Shown: positions 25,255 through 32,341, counted from the first letter of the stretch. The stretch is 49,340 nt of DNA from Bradyrhizobium sp. 138 (GCF_023074075.1 NZ_JADPKT010000099.1:1-49340); one strand, 5' to 3'. Notes: a model not told the origin generated them from the sequence alone. A program made the numbers and translations.

Positions 25255-25767
25255 GTGCCCGCCCCCGCTTCCCATCGCCTCCTCGACCAGCTCCGCCCCA
25301 ACCTCCGCCTCGTCTTCGTCGGCACCGCCGCCTCGACGCGTTCAGCCGAGCTCGGGCACTACTACGCCCATCCCGGCAACCGCTTCTGGCGCGCGATCCA
25401 TGAGGCCGGGATCACGCCGCGGCGCTATCAGCCAAACGAGTTCGCGGAGTTGATCGCGCTCGGAATCGGCTTCACCGATCTCTGCAAGACGGGCGCGGGG
25501 ATGGATCACCAGATCGCGGCGGAGACGATCGACGTGCCCGGGTTCAGGGCCAAGATTGAAGAGTATCGGCCGCGGACGATTGCGTTCACGAGCAAGAAGG
25601 CGGCGAGCCTGTTTTATGGCAGGCCCTCGAGCGGGATTGCGCTGGGGCGACAGGTGCGCGAAACGAGATTGCCGGAGATTTTTGTGCTGCCGTCGCCATC
25701 TGGCGCGGCGTCGGGGAGTTGGACGCTGGAGCCGTGGCGGGAGCTTGCGGCGTGGATTGCTGCGTAA
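25255..25767 (+). CDS. Mug-like mismatch-specific uracil/thymine DNA glycosylase
   Basis: A 170-residue protein of the uracil-DNA glycosylase superfamily, closest in layout to Mug. The alignable core is LVFVGTAASTRSAELGHYY followed by AHPGNRFWRAI, then FTDLCKTGAGMD and a second active-site loop VLPSPSG. In E. coli Mug the first loop is GINPG with the catalytic Asn; here it is GTAAS, so that Asn is absent, as in other alphaproteobacterial members I know of. GTG 25255 is chosen because the codons upstream run through a REP copy. Activity and substrate therefore need testing. Confidence 0.75.
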   Translation: MPAPASHRLLDQLRPNLRLVFVGTAASTRSAELGHYYAHPGNRFWRAIHEAGITPRRYQPNEFAELIALGIGFTDLCKTGAGMDHQIAAETIDVPGFRAKIEEYRPRTIAFTSKKAASLFYGRPSSGIALGRQVRETRLPEIFVLPSPSGAASGSWTLEPWRELAAWIAA

Positions 25768-26047
25768 GGTGGGCAAAGGCGCTCTTGCGCCGTGCCCACC
25801 ATCTCTCCACGCAATCCGGTAGAACGGTGGGCACGGCGCGCGAAGAGCGCGCCTTTGCCCACCCTACGACACTGGCGGCGTGGATCGGCCGCGCTTGGTA
25901 GGGTGGGTTAGCTGCGCGGCTGCGCGAAGCGCGGGCCGTGCGGCGTAACCCACCGCTTCTGTCGCAGCGGGCGCTGACGTGGTGGGTTACGCCTTGTGCC
26001 GTTCCGTGTTGAAGGACCGCGCTCGTGAGCGGCTAACCCACCCTACA
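25766..26047. repeat. Cluster of TAGGGTGGGC/GCCCACCCTA repeats (family C)
   Basis: Four or so inverted elements fill the 356-bp gap between the glycosylase and GST genes, with arms such as GGTGGGCAAAGGCGC, GCGCCTTTGCCCACCC, GTAGGGTGGGTTA and TAACCCACC. The family recurs at 26.77-26.89 and 48.8-48.9 kb. No gene-like feature is seen in the gap apart from these repeats. Confidence 0.75.
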
Positions 26048-26123
26048 AAGGATCGGCTGCGTGTCGGAATCCGCATCTGTCGTTCGTCCTCAGGGTACAA
26101 CGTGCAATCAACCGGAAGCCCAC

Positions 26124-26770
26124 ATGCCTCCCACCATCACCGCTTTCGAACCCCCGACCGCGGCCGCGGGCAGGCGCGCGACATGCGGGTCCGCTGGGCG
26201 TTCGAGGAAGTCGGCCAGCCCTACGACGTTCGCCTCCTCTCGTTCGCGGCGATGAAGGCGCCCGCGCACATTGCGCTGCATCCGTTCGGGCAGATCCCGA
26301 CCCTTGAAGACGGCGATCTCGCGCTGTTCGAATCCGGGGCGATCGTGCTGCATATCGCCGAGCGGCACGATGGCTTGCTGCCTGACGATGCCAATGCGCG
26401 GGCGCGCGCGATCGCGTGGATGTTCGCTGCGCTGAGCACGGTGGAGCCGCCGATCGTCGAGCTCACGATGGCGATGCTGTTCGAGCGCGACAAGAGCTGG
26501 TACGCGGAGCGGCTGCCGATGCTGCAGGATCGCGTCCGCACCAGGCTCGGCGAATTGTCGCGCCACATCGATGATGCCGACTGGCTCGACGGCGCCTTCA
26601 GCGCCGGCGATCTCATGATGGTGACGGTGCTGCGGCGGCTGAACACGTCAGGCCTGCTCGACGAATATCCTGCGATCGTCGCCTATGTCGCCCGCGGCGA
26701 AGCGCGGCCGGCGTTCCGGCGTGCATTCGATGCGCAGCTTGCGGTGTTCAACGCGGCGTCGCGTTCGTAG
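26124..26770 (+). pseudogene. Glutathione S-transferase gene with an N-terminal frameshift
   Basis: A GST-family coding region of about 215 codons. ATG 26124 has GGAAG upstream and encodes MPPTITAFE, the normal first strand of this GST group. The rest of the N-terminal thioredoxin fold (TPDRGRGQARDMRVRWAFEE) and the whole helical domain continue in a different frame from about 26152. Read as it stands, translation from 26124 stops at 26255. The downstream frame is intact to 26770 (GAIVLHIAERHDGLLP, DWLDGAFSAGDLMMVTVL). A shift near the CCCCC run at 26151-26155 would explain this, either a real mutation or a sequencing error. An internal start at ATG 26183 would lack the first strand and probably the GSH site. 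Confidence 0.7.
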
Positions 26771-26890
26771 GGTGGGCAAAGCGACTTGTCCGCCGAAGCT
26801 CGAAGAGCGAAGGCGGAATCGTGCCCACGTCTTTCTTGAATACGGAAAGGACTGGTGGGCACGGCGCTTTGCGCCTTTGCCCACCCTACG
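26766..26890. repeat. Family C repeat pair between GST and a convergent gene
   Basis: The inverted arms GTAGGGTGGGCAAAGCG and TTTGCCCACCCTAC enclose two internal GTGCCCAC/GTGGGCAC elements. They lie between convergent genes and could act as a two-way transcription stop. Confidence 0.7.
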
Positions 26891-26900
26891 GCAGCTCGCT

Positions 26901-27335
26901 TTACCGCATCGTGATCGCAAGCCCGCTCAGATCGGCGTTCGCCATCAAACCGACCTGCGTGCCCGTCAGCTCCAGCACCGCGCCCTTCTGGTTGGTCAGC
27001 ACGATGGCGCGGGCGCCGGCGCCGACGGCAAGGCCGGCACCTGCGGCACCGTAGACCCCGGCGACGTCCGAGGGACGGTTGATGTTGGAGACGCGGCCGC
27101 GCAGCACGGTCTTGGATCCCCCGAACACGAGGCCGTAGTCGAGACCGCCGGTCGCGAGCCCATAGGTGCGGCCGCGGAAGTTGAGCACTCCGCTCCCGCC
27201 CGAGCCGCCGATGATCCAGCCCGCCTTGTAGATCGTCAGCGTCACGAAACCGCTGTCGGCCTGCGCCGAAGTCGAGAGCCCGGCCAGGGCGGCAATGGCG
27301 ACCAGCGCGGCGCGGAAGGTGGAAGCGAGCTTCAT
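26901..27335 (-). CDS. Hypothetical secreted Gly-rich protein
   Basis: A 144-residue exported protein. A signal peptide (MKLASTFRAALVAIAALAGL, cleaved near AQADS) precedes a Gly-rich beta-type domain with evenly spaced glycines (GWIIGGSGGSGVLNFRG, GGLDYGLVFGGS, GAAGAGLAVGAGARAIVL). I do not recognise a named family with confidence. The pattern is reminiscent of alphaproteobacterial envelope proteins of unknown function. It converges with the GST gene across a repeat pair and has its own upstream region of about 250 bp. Confidence 0.7.
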   Translation of the reverse strand: MKLASTFRAALVAIAALAGLSTSAQADSGFVTLTIYKAGWIIGGSGGSGVLNFRGRTYGLATGGLDYGLVFGGSKTVLRGRVSNINRPSDVAGVYGAAGAGLAVGAGARAIVLTNQKGAVLELTGTQVGLMANADLSGLAITMR

Positions 27336-27584
27336 GGGGGTCTCCGGGGGCTATTTTTCAGGGGGAATCGAATCAGACGGGGGCGAATCTACCTGATGGA
27401 TCGGGGCGGCAACATGATGGTGGCGCCATTCTGTCCCTGTTTTGCCCGACGAAGCGAGCGCAATTTCGCTCTTACCGAATCGAATTTCTACTGTGCATGG
27501 GGTTGTTTTCGCATTTTTCGGTTTGAGCGCCCCTCGCCTGCCGCTACGCTCCTGGCATCAGCGACCATCTGTCGAGGTGATCCC

Positions 27585-27968
27585 ATGCCGATCCAGCATT
27601 TCGCGCCTCCGCCCCATGTCAAAGCGCCGCCGCTGTCGTTTGCGACGCGCGTCGGCGATCTCCTGTTCGTCTCAGGCATTCCCGGCTTCGATGCGAGCGG
27701 CGCGCTGCCCGATGGTTTCGAGGCGCAGTTCGCCAACGTCGTCGTCAACATCAAGCGCGTGCTCGGCGAGGCCGGCGCCAGCACAGGCGATCTCGTCAAG
27801 GTCAACGTGCTGCTGACCCGTGCCTCGGATGTCGCCGCCATGAACGCGCTCTATGCCGGCGCCTTCGGCCCGCCGCCCTACCCGGCGCGCACCACTTGCG
27901 TGGTGCAGGCCCTGCCCGATCCGAAGATGCTGATCGAGATCGAGGCGGTGGCCTCGCTTTCGAAATGA
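27585..27968 (+). CDS. RidA family protein (reactive imine deaminase-like)
   Basis: A 127-residue YjgF/YER057c/UK114-family protein; archetypal members hydrolyse reactive enamines and imines such as 2-aminoacrylate. It forms a trimer in known cases. Visible blocks are GDLLFVSGIPG, ANVVVNIKRVLGEAGAS, VKVNVLLTRASD and YPARTTCVVQALP. The Arg in PARTT corresponds to the substrate-binding Arg of active members, and the Glu near the end (IEIEAVA) is conserved. GAGGTGA precedes ATG 27585. Subfamily cannot be set by eye. Confidence 0.88.
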   Translation: MPIQHFAPPPHVKAPPLSFATRVGDLLFVSGIPGFDASGALPDGFEAQFANVVVNIKRVLGEAGASTGDLVKVNVLLTRASDVAAMNALYAGAFGPPPYPARTTCVVQALPDPKMLIEIEAVASLSK

Positions 27969-28115
27969 GCCGCGCCTGTGACTTGTCGGGCACGCGGCCA
28001 AACCAAATGCTTGAGAAGCAGCTGACATGTCCGTGAACGGCCACTCCCCGGCTTGCCAAGAACCTGCTTTTACCGCACGAATTTTCAGGTCCACGTCCCC
28101 ACAAGGAGATATTCC

Positions 28116-28376
28116 ATGCGTCGCGTTCTCGCGCTCTGTGCCGTTGCCGGCATCGCTTCTTCCATCTTTGCCGTGCCGGCCTCGGCCAAGGTCGGCTATT
28201 ACGTGATCCGCTGGGACAACACCGGCATCTGCCAGGTCTGGAACGAGGACCTGCAGTACAAGCCGTTCCAGTTCGGGGTGTCGACCTACAAGGTCGTCAG
28301 CAAGCCGCTCCCGACCTTCCAGGCCGCCTCCGACCTCCAGATCAAGCTGCGCACCGAGCGCCGCTGCACGCTCTAG
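28116..28376 (+). CDS. Small secreted protein, paralogue 1
   Basis: An 86-residue exported protein. The signal peptide (MRRVLALCAVAGIASSIFAV, cleaved after ASA) is followed by about 62 residues with the motif YYVIRWDNTGICQVWNEDLQ and a second Cys near the end (RRCTL), so one disulfide is possible. AAGGAGAT precedes the start. The next gene encodes a clear paralogue. Function is unknown; small exported Cys pairs with RW-D-TG-C-x-W motifs appear in many Bradyrhizobium-like genomes. Confidence 0.8.
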   Translation: MRRVLALCAVAGIASSIFAVPASAKVGYYVIRWDNTGICQVWNEDLQYKPFQFGVSTYKVVSKPLPTFQAASDLQIKLRTERRCTL

Positions 28377-28403
28377 GCTTGACGCGACAAGACGGATTTC
28401 AAG

Positions 28404-28438
28404 GGCGGGTCGCGCAGGCGGCCCGCCTTTTCGTTTTT
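28404..28438 (+). terminator. Terminator after small secreted protein 1
   Basis: A GGCGGG/CCCGCC stem with an interior GC-rich loop, followed by TTTTCGTTTTT. Confidence 0.75.
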
Positions 28439-28614
28439 GCGGGACCTTCGCGTTTCTCAGCCGAAATCAGCCATATCCCGCGCCCGTTCGTTGAACCTGA
28501 GCGGCGCGCGGAACTACTCACATCTTGTCCGGCGCGCATTCCGTGGAGCGTCCGGCACCAGCCCTCCCCGCATTGCCGGGAGGCGCATCACATCATTCAT
28601 TTGAGGAGCTGATC

Positions 28615-28866
28615 ATGCGTCGTATTTCCGTGCTGTGCGCTGCCGCCGGTCTTGCCGTCACTGCGTTCGTCGCTGCGAGCCCTGCACAGGCCAGCTATCA
28701 CCTGATCCGCTGGCAGGATACCGGCTTCTGCCAGATCTGGGACGAGAGCATCCCGACCACGCCGTGGCCGGCCGGCTATCACCGCGCCAGCCCGAGCGTG
28801 CCGACCTTCATCGACGCGCTCGCCGCGAAGGACGCCGCGCTGAAGAGCGGCAGCTGCACCTGGTAA
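28615..28866 (+). CDS. Small secreted protein, paralogue 2
   Basis: An 83-residue exported protein, paralogous to the preceding gene. The signal peptide (MRRISVLCAAAGLAVTAFVA, cleaved after AQA) is followed by YHLIRWQDTGFCQIWDE and a final SGSCTW, aligning with the first paralogue over the core and both cysteines. ATG 28615 starts the signal peptide. Each paralogue has its own terminator, so they are likely separate transcripts that arose by tandem duplication. Function is unknown. Confidence 0.8.
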   Translation: MRRISVLCAAAGLAVTAFVAASPAQASYHLIRWQDTGFCQIWDESIPTTPWPAGYHRASPSVPTFIDALAAKDAALKSGSCTW

Positions 28867-28889
28867 GATTTCGATCGGCGGACGAAGAG

Positions 28890-28929
28890 CCGGGCAAGGA
28901 CGCAAGCGTCCTTGCCCGGTCGTTCTTTT
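28890..28929 (+). terminator. Strong terminator after small secreted protein 2
   Basis: A perfect 13-bp stem (CCGGGCAAGGACG/CGTCCTTGCCCGG) with the loop CAAG, followed by TCGTTCTTTT. Confidence 0.88.
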
Positions 28930-28941
28930 GCCCGGATCTCG

Positions 28942-28972
28942 TAGCCCGGATGAGCGAAGCGATATCCGGGAC
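28942..28972. repeat. REP element, left flank of the RAYT gene
   Basis: TAGCCCGGATGAGCGAAGCG then ATATCCGGGAC: a palindrome with arms CCCGGAT/ATCCGGG. It ends about 15 bases past the transposase stop codon and is inverted relative to the copy beyond the start codon. Confidence 0.85.
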
Positions 28973-28987
28973 CGACCTATCCTCCGA

Positions 28988-29530
28988 TCAACCTTCCTCC
29001 GCACGCTCACCGAAAGTATCCCCGCCTTCGCCGACCTCACCGGCCCAATCCTCCGGCAGCAATCCCGCCCGCACGTAGCGGTGAAACGACGAATGCGGCC
29101 AATCGCCAACACGCCGAACGTAACCATGCTTGACAGGGTTGAAGTGAATGTAGTCGACATGACGAGCGAAGTCGTCTTCGTCGCGGATCGTGTGCTCCCA
29201 ATAGCGCCGCTGCCATAGCGCCAGTTCTCCGTTGGAGTGGCGGGCTATGTCGACACCGGCATGAAGCAAAGCACTGCTGAAATGCCCCTTGATCCTTCGC
29301 CAGCGTCCCGCGAAGTCAGCGTCATCCAGCGGAAGTAACATGACGACATGCAGATGATCCGGAAGGATCACGACGGCGCCGATCTCAAACGGACGCTCCT
29401 TGCGAGCCGTTCGGAAGGCGCGGCGCAAGGCGTCGATATTTTCAATAAGAAGGCTCGATCGTCGATCGAAAAGCGTCACGGTAAAAAAGTAAGTGCCGCC
29501 GGGAAGAAAGTTTCTGCGGTACAGAACCAT
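28988..29530 (-). CDS. REP-associated tyrosine transposase (RAYT, Transposase_17)
   Basis: A 180-residue member of the IS200/IS605-like Y1 transposase superfamily. These single-strand DNA nucleases use an HUH metal site and one Tyr. The HUH-type motif is LPDHLHVVM (His59, His61) and the catalytic Tyr is in VDYIHFNPVKHGYV (Tyr127). The N-terminus YRRNFLPGGTYFFTVTLFDR is typical of RAYTs. The gene lies between inverted REP copies about 15 and 12 bases from its ends, the usual REPtron layout. It is intact, so mobilisation of this REP family in this genome is plausible. Confidence 0.9.
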   Translation of the reverse strand: MVLYRRNFLPGGTYFFTVTLFDRRSSLLIENIDALRRAFRTARKERPFEIGAVVILPDHLHVVMLLPLDDADFAGRWRRIKGHFSSALLHAGVDIARHSNGELALWQRRYWEHTIRDEDDFARHVDYIHFNPVKHGYVRRVGDWPHSSFHRYVRAGLLPEDWAGEVGEGGDTFGERAEEG

Positions 29531-29542
29531 GGGCTAAACCTG

Positions 29543-29572
29543 TCCCGGATGTCGCTTCGCTCATCCGGGCTA
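29543..29572. repeat. REP element, right flank of the RAYT gene
   Basis: TCCCGGATGTCGCTTCGCTC then ATCCGGGCTA: the reverse complement of the left copy, with one difference in the loop region. It lies just upstream of the RAYT start and may overlap its promoter. Confidence 0.85.
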
Positions 29573-29591
29573 CAAGATAGCACATGAAGCC

Positions 29592-30077
29592 TCACGCGTC
29601 CTTGTGCGCGCCGGGATGGATCAGGACGTCGCGTGCGGCGGCGAGGTCGATGAAGGCTTGCGCGCTGCCGCCGTGGTCGGGATGCATGCCCTTAGCGGCG
29701 CGGCGATAGGCCCGGTTGATGTCCTCGCAGGTGAGCTGCACCGCGAGCGGCAGGCCGAGCATCTTGCGGGCGCGATCCTCGCTGGACAGCTTCTTCGGCG
29801 CAGCATTGCGGCGGCCGAAGCGCGGCGCGGTCAGATCGTGGACCACCTCGAGCACCACACCGAGACGGCGCTGGGCCGCCTGCGTCACGCCGTGATCGTC
29901 ATTGCCCGCGGCCTGCCGCAGCACCGGAAGCGCCTGCTCGGCGGCCTGGCGCAACATGGTATCCGTGCTCATCCGCGCGATCTCGGCCACGAGCCGGCCC
30001 GCCTCGGCGAAGTCGGCTGACGGCCCCGACCGCAGCCGTTCAAGGGCGAGTTTCCAAGAGTCGAGCCGTTCCATCAT
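29592..30077 (-). CDS. J-domain (DnaJ-like) protein with C-terminal J domain
   Basis: A 161-residue cytosolic protein. The N-terminal two thirds is helical and not recognised. The last 60 or so residues are a J domain with the HPD motif in AAKGMHPDHGGSAQAF, preceded by the helix DINRAYRRA. J proteins stimulate DnaK-type ATPases; here the J domain is at the C-terminus and has no zinc or G/F region, so this is a class C J protein with an unknown client. ATG 30077 is preferred to an upstream TTG. Confidence 0.8.
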   Translation of the reverse strand: MMERLDSWKLALERLRSGPSADFAEAGRLVAEIARMSTDTMLRQAAEQALPVLRQAAGNDDHGVTQAAQRRLGVVLEVVHDLTAPRFGRRNAAPKKLSSEDRARKMLGLPLAVQLTCEDINRAYRRAAKGMHPDHGGSAQAFIDLAAARDVLIHPGAHKDA

Positions 30078-30188
30078 GCGCGCAACGTTTAGCAATCAAG
30101 ATCAGTATGCCAAGGCTGCCGTTTCCGACCCCTTAATTTCGAGTTAGCGTTTCGTGAAACTTCGAAAAGAAATCGGGAGGAATATGTC

Positions 30189-30956
30189 ATGGCACTGCTT
30201 GCAAACCACATCGCCGTCGTCACCGGCGCGGGTTCCGGCATCGGCCGCGCGATCGCCGCCGGCTATGCCCGCGAGGGCGCGCAAGTCGTGCTGCTCGACG
30301 TCAATTCCGACACCGTCGCGGACGCCGCCGAGGAGATCCGCAAAGCGGGCGGCAAGGCCGAGAGTTTTGCGCTCGACGTGACCCGTCGCGAGGATTGCTT
30401 CGCGCTGGCCGGCCGCGTCGCGGACAAGGTCGGGCAGGTCTCGATCCTCGTGAACAATGCCGGCATCACCCGCCGCAACGCCTTCACCGCGGAGACCGAG
30501 ACGGTGGCGAAGGACTGGAACGACATCATCTCGCTCAACCTCAACGGCGTCTTCAACATGACGCAGGCCTTCCTTGGCCCCTTGCGCGCGAGCAAAGGCC
30601 GCATCGTCAATATCGGCTCGATCCAGTCCTTCGTGCATCTGCGCACGCCGAGCTCGGCGGCCTACACCACCTCGAAGCACGGCGTGCTCGGCTTCACCAA
30701 GGCGCTCGCGGTCGAGCTCGGCAAGGAAGGCGTGCGCGTCAACGCGATCGGGCCGGGCTTCATCGAGACCAACATCAACGCCAAGGTGCGCGCCACCAAT
30801 CCGGCGCTGGTGCAGGCCTTCGTCGATCACACCCCACTGGCGCGCACCGGCAAGCCCGAGGACATCGTGGGACCCGCGATCTTCCTCGCGTCCGATCTGT
30901 CGGCCTTTGTCACGGGAACCATCGTGATGGTGGACGGCGGCTATCGGACGGTGTGA
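30189..30956 (+). CDS. SDR family oxidoreductase (FabG-like)
   Basis: A 255-residue classical short-chain dehydrogenase/reductase using NAD(P)H. The cofactor motif TGAGSGIG (residues 12-19), NNAG (89-92) and the catalytic Ser/Tyr159/Lys163 (YTTSK) are all present. An acidic residue at the end of beta-2 (LLDVNSD) favours NAD(H). The C-terminal stretch FVTGTIVMVDGGY is typical. GGGAGGAA lies seven bases before ATG 30189. Many SDRs of this form are annotated as 3-oxoacyl-ACP reductases or sugar dehydrogenases; the substrate cannot be set here. The gene stands alone. Confidence 0.9.
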   Translation: MALLANHIAVVTGAGSGIGRAIAAGYAREGAQVVLLDVNSDTVADAAEEIRKAGGKAESFALDVTRREDCFALAGRVADKVGQVSILVNNAGITRRNAFTAETETVAKDWNDIISLNLNGVFNMTQAFLGPLRASKGRIVNIGSIQSFVHLRTPSSAAYTTSKHGVLGFTKALAVELGKEGVRVNAIGPGFIETNINAKVRATNPALVQAFVDHTPLARTGKPEDIVGPAIFLASDLSAFVTGTIVMVDGGYRTV

Positions 30957-31032
30957 GGACACATCACTCAGCGCGCACCAATCGCGGCAGCTTCGCGGCA
31001 TTCCTGGGGTTATCTGGTGCGCGGCCCCGCGG

Positions 31033-31049
31033 TTAATCCTTCATTAACC
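31033..31049. promoter_or_regulatory. CtrA-type binding site (TTAA-N7-TTAACC)
   Basis: TTAA, seven bases (TCCTTCA), then TTAACC, matching the full CtrA site of alphaproteobacteria. It lies about 93 bp upstream of the Fis-type HTH gene start. Direct matching to the consensus is by eye. Confidence 0.6.
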
Positions 31050-31060
31050 AAACCCGATCA

Positions 31061-31074
31061 CCGTAGATCTACGG
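31061..31074. promoter_or_regulatory. Perfect 14-bp palindrome upstream of the HTH gene
   Basis: CCGTAGATCTACGG reads identically on both strands. It lies between the CtrA-type site and the gene, about 68 bp before the start codon. It could be an operator; no protein is known to me for this exact sequence. Confidence 0.45.
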
Positions 31075-31141
31075 CTTGGGGGTCGTTTGTTCTCGATCCG
31101 CTTCCAACGATGGAAGCGGGCGTTGATCGGGGAGTGTATTG

Positions 31142-31390
31142 ATGACCACTGTTCATGTCGCCGCGTCCGAGTCGGGCGCACAATTTCTTTCTCCCGACCA
31201 GATCGTTCCGCTGCTGATCGGCGCGACTGTCGACGAGGTCGAGCGCGAGCTCGTGCTGCAGACGCTGGCGCGCTGCGACGGCAACCGCACGCGCGCCTCG
31301 CGCGTGCTCGGCCTGTCGGTGCGCACGCTGCGCAACAAGATCAGGATCTATGCCGCCTCCGGCATCGAAGTGCCTGCCTATCAGGATTAG
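31142..31390 (+). CDS. Small Fis-type helix-turn-helix protein (FlbD/NtrC C-terminal-like)
   Basis: An 82-residue protein consisting almost only of an HTH_8 domain: TVDEVERELVLQTLARCDGN then RTRASRVLGLSVRTLRNKI. This is the DNA-binding end of NtrC-class regulators such as FlbD, but without receiver or AAA+ domains. GGGGAG precedes ATG 31142. An upstream CtrA-type site and a perfect palindrome suggest cell-cycle or motility-linked control and possible self-regulation, both as inference. No flagellar gene is in the window. Confidence 0.8.
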   Translation: MTTVHVAASESGAQFLSPDQIVPLLIGATVDEVERELVLQTLARCDGNRTRASRVLGLSVRTLRNKIRIYAASGIEVPAYQD

Positions 31391-31502
31391 CGCGCGGCTC
31401 CGTGTCGATTGATGTTGACCGACCCGACGCGAAACGCGGGCGGAATTGCTGCTGTCGTCAAACGCCGCTAAGTAGCTTGCTTCCGTGAGAGGGAGCAGTG
31501 GC

Positions 31503-32021
31503 GTGGCAGACGATCAGGGACGACGGCAGGGAGCTCAGGGACCGCGCGGGCGGCAGGGCGAGCCCGGACGGCCGGGGCCGCAGGGTCACCCGGGCCGGCG
31601 TGGGCCGGACGGCGCGCGCGGCAAGCCGGGGCCGCAGGGCAAGCCGGGACCGATCGGAAAGGCCGGACCGCAAGGCAAGCCCGGTCCGCAAGGCAAACAG
31701 GGCGAGGCCGGCCCGCGCGGGGCGATTGGCGCGCAGGGGCCTGTCGGACCACAGGGGCCAGCAGGACCGCAAGGTGCGCGCGGCGAGGCCGGGCCGCCCG
31801 GTCAGCTGCCATCGATCGAGCAGGTGCTGCCATGGCTCGATCAATTGTTCGACGCGTGGGCCGAGCGCCGCCGCCAACGCGAGCGCGAAGCCGCCGAGCG
31901 CGAAGCGCTGGAGGCCGCCGTGCAGGAGCCCGATGAGGCCATCATCGACGGCGAAAGCAACGACGGCGAAGGCGACGAGCACAAGAAAAAGAAAAAGAAG
32001 AAGCGCGGCCAGAAGCACTAG
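31503..32021 (+). CDS. Collagen-like protein with 31 Gly-X-Y triplets
   Basis: A 172-residue protein. Residues 10-102 are 31 uninterrupted Gly-X-Y triplets rich in Pro, Gln, Arg and Lys (GPQGKPGPQGKQ style). A short hydrophobic block follows (PSIEQVLPWLDQLFDAW), then a charged helix (ERRRQREREAAEREALEA) and a tail ending in a Lys run. The triple helix plus terminal helix suggests a trimer. No signal peptide is seen, so location is uncertain. GTG 31503 is chosen, with GAGGGAG about ten bases upstream. Triplet Y positions lack the usual high Pro content of animal collagen; charged pairs may stabilise it. Confidence 0.8.
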   Translation: MADDQGRRQGAQGPRGRQGEPGRPGPQGHPGRRGPDGARGKPGPQGKPGPIGKAGPQGKPGPQGKQGEAGPRGAIGAQGPVGPQGPAGPQGARGEAGPPGQLPSIEQVLPWLDQLFDAWAERRRQREREAAEREALEAAVQEPDEAIIDGESNDGEGDEHKKKKKKKRGQKH

Positions 32022-32029
32022 CCAACAGT

Positions 32030-32245
32030 CTATTTCGGCCGATCCTCGCGTCGCGGTAGCATGCCCATGCGCTCGAACTGCCAGCGCATGGCGCGGTACC
32101 AGAGATAGCCGACCGCCGCGCCGCAGAGAGCGAGGATGATCATGTTCACGCTCGAGAACGAGCCGCTCCACCACATCATCCAGGCGGTCCACAGCACCGT
32201 CAGGGTAACGGCGCCTGCTTTCAAAGGAAGAAGGGGGCGGCTCAT
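32030..32245 (-). CDS. Small two-helix membrane protein
   Basis: A 71-residue protein with two hydrophobic segments (AGAVTLTVLWTAWMMWWSG and MIILALCGAAVGYLWYRAM) and a basic C-terminus (LPRREDRPK). ATG 32245 has GGAG upstream and gives a short cytosolic start; in-frame codons further upstream are not supported. It converges with the collagen-like gene, with stops only nine bases apart. I do not recognise the family. Confidence 0.65.
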   Translation of the reverse strand: MSRPLLPLKAGAVTLTVLWTAWMMWWSGSFSSVNMIILALCGAAVGYLWYRAMRWQFERMGMLPRREDRPK

Positions 32246-32341
32246 GATCTTGCTCCGGGCTGTCAAAACCCCGGCGAACATCATTGCGCGCCAAGAGGCC
32301 TTTTTCCGTGAGCCAGATCACGCAATGGTCTTCGACGATCG

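Noticed and set aside
26685..27580. Long in-frame extension ahead of the RidA gene
   Set aside because: It runs through repeats and antisense to the secreted Gly-rich gene; ATG 27585 has a good ribosome-binding site and the family start.
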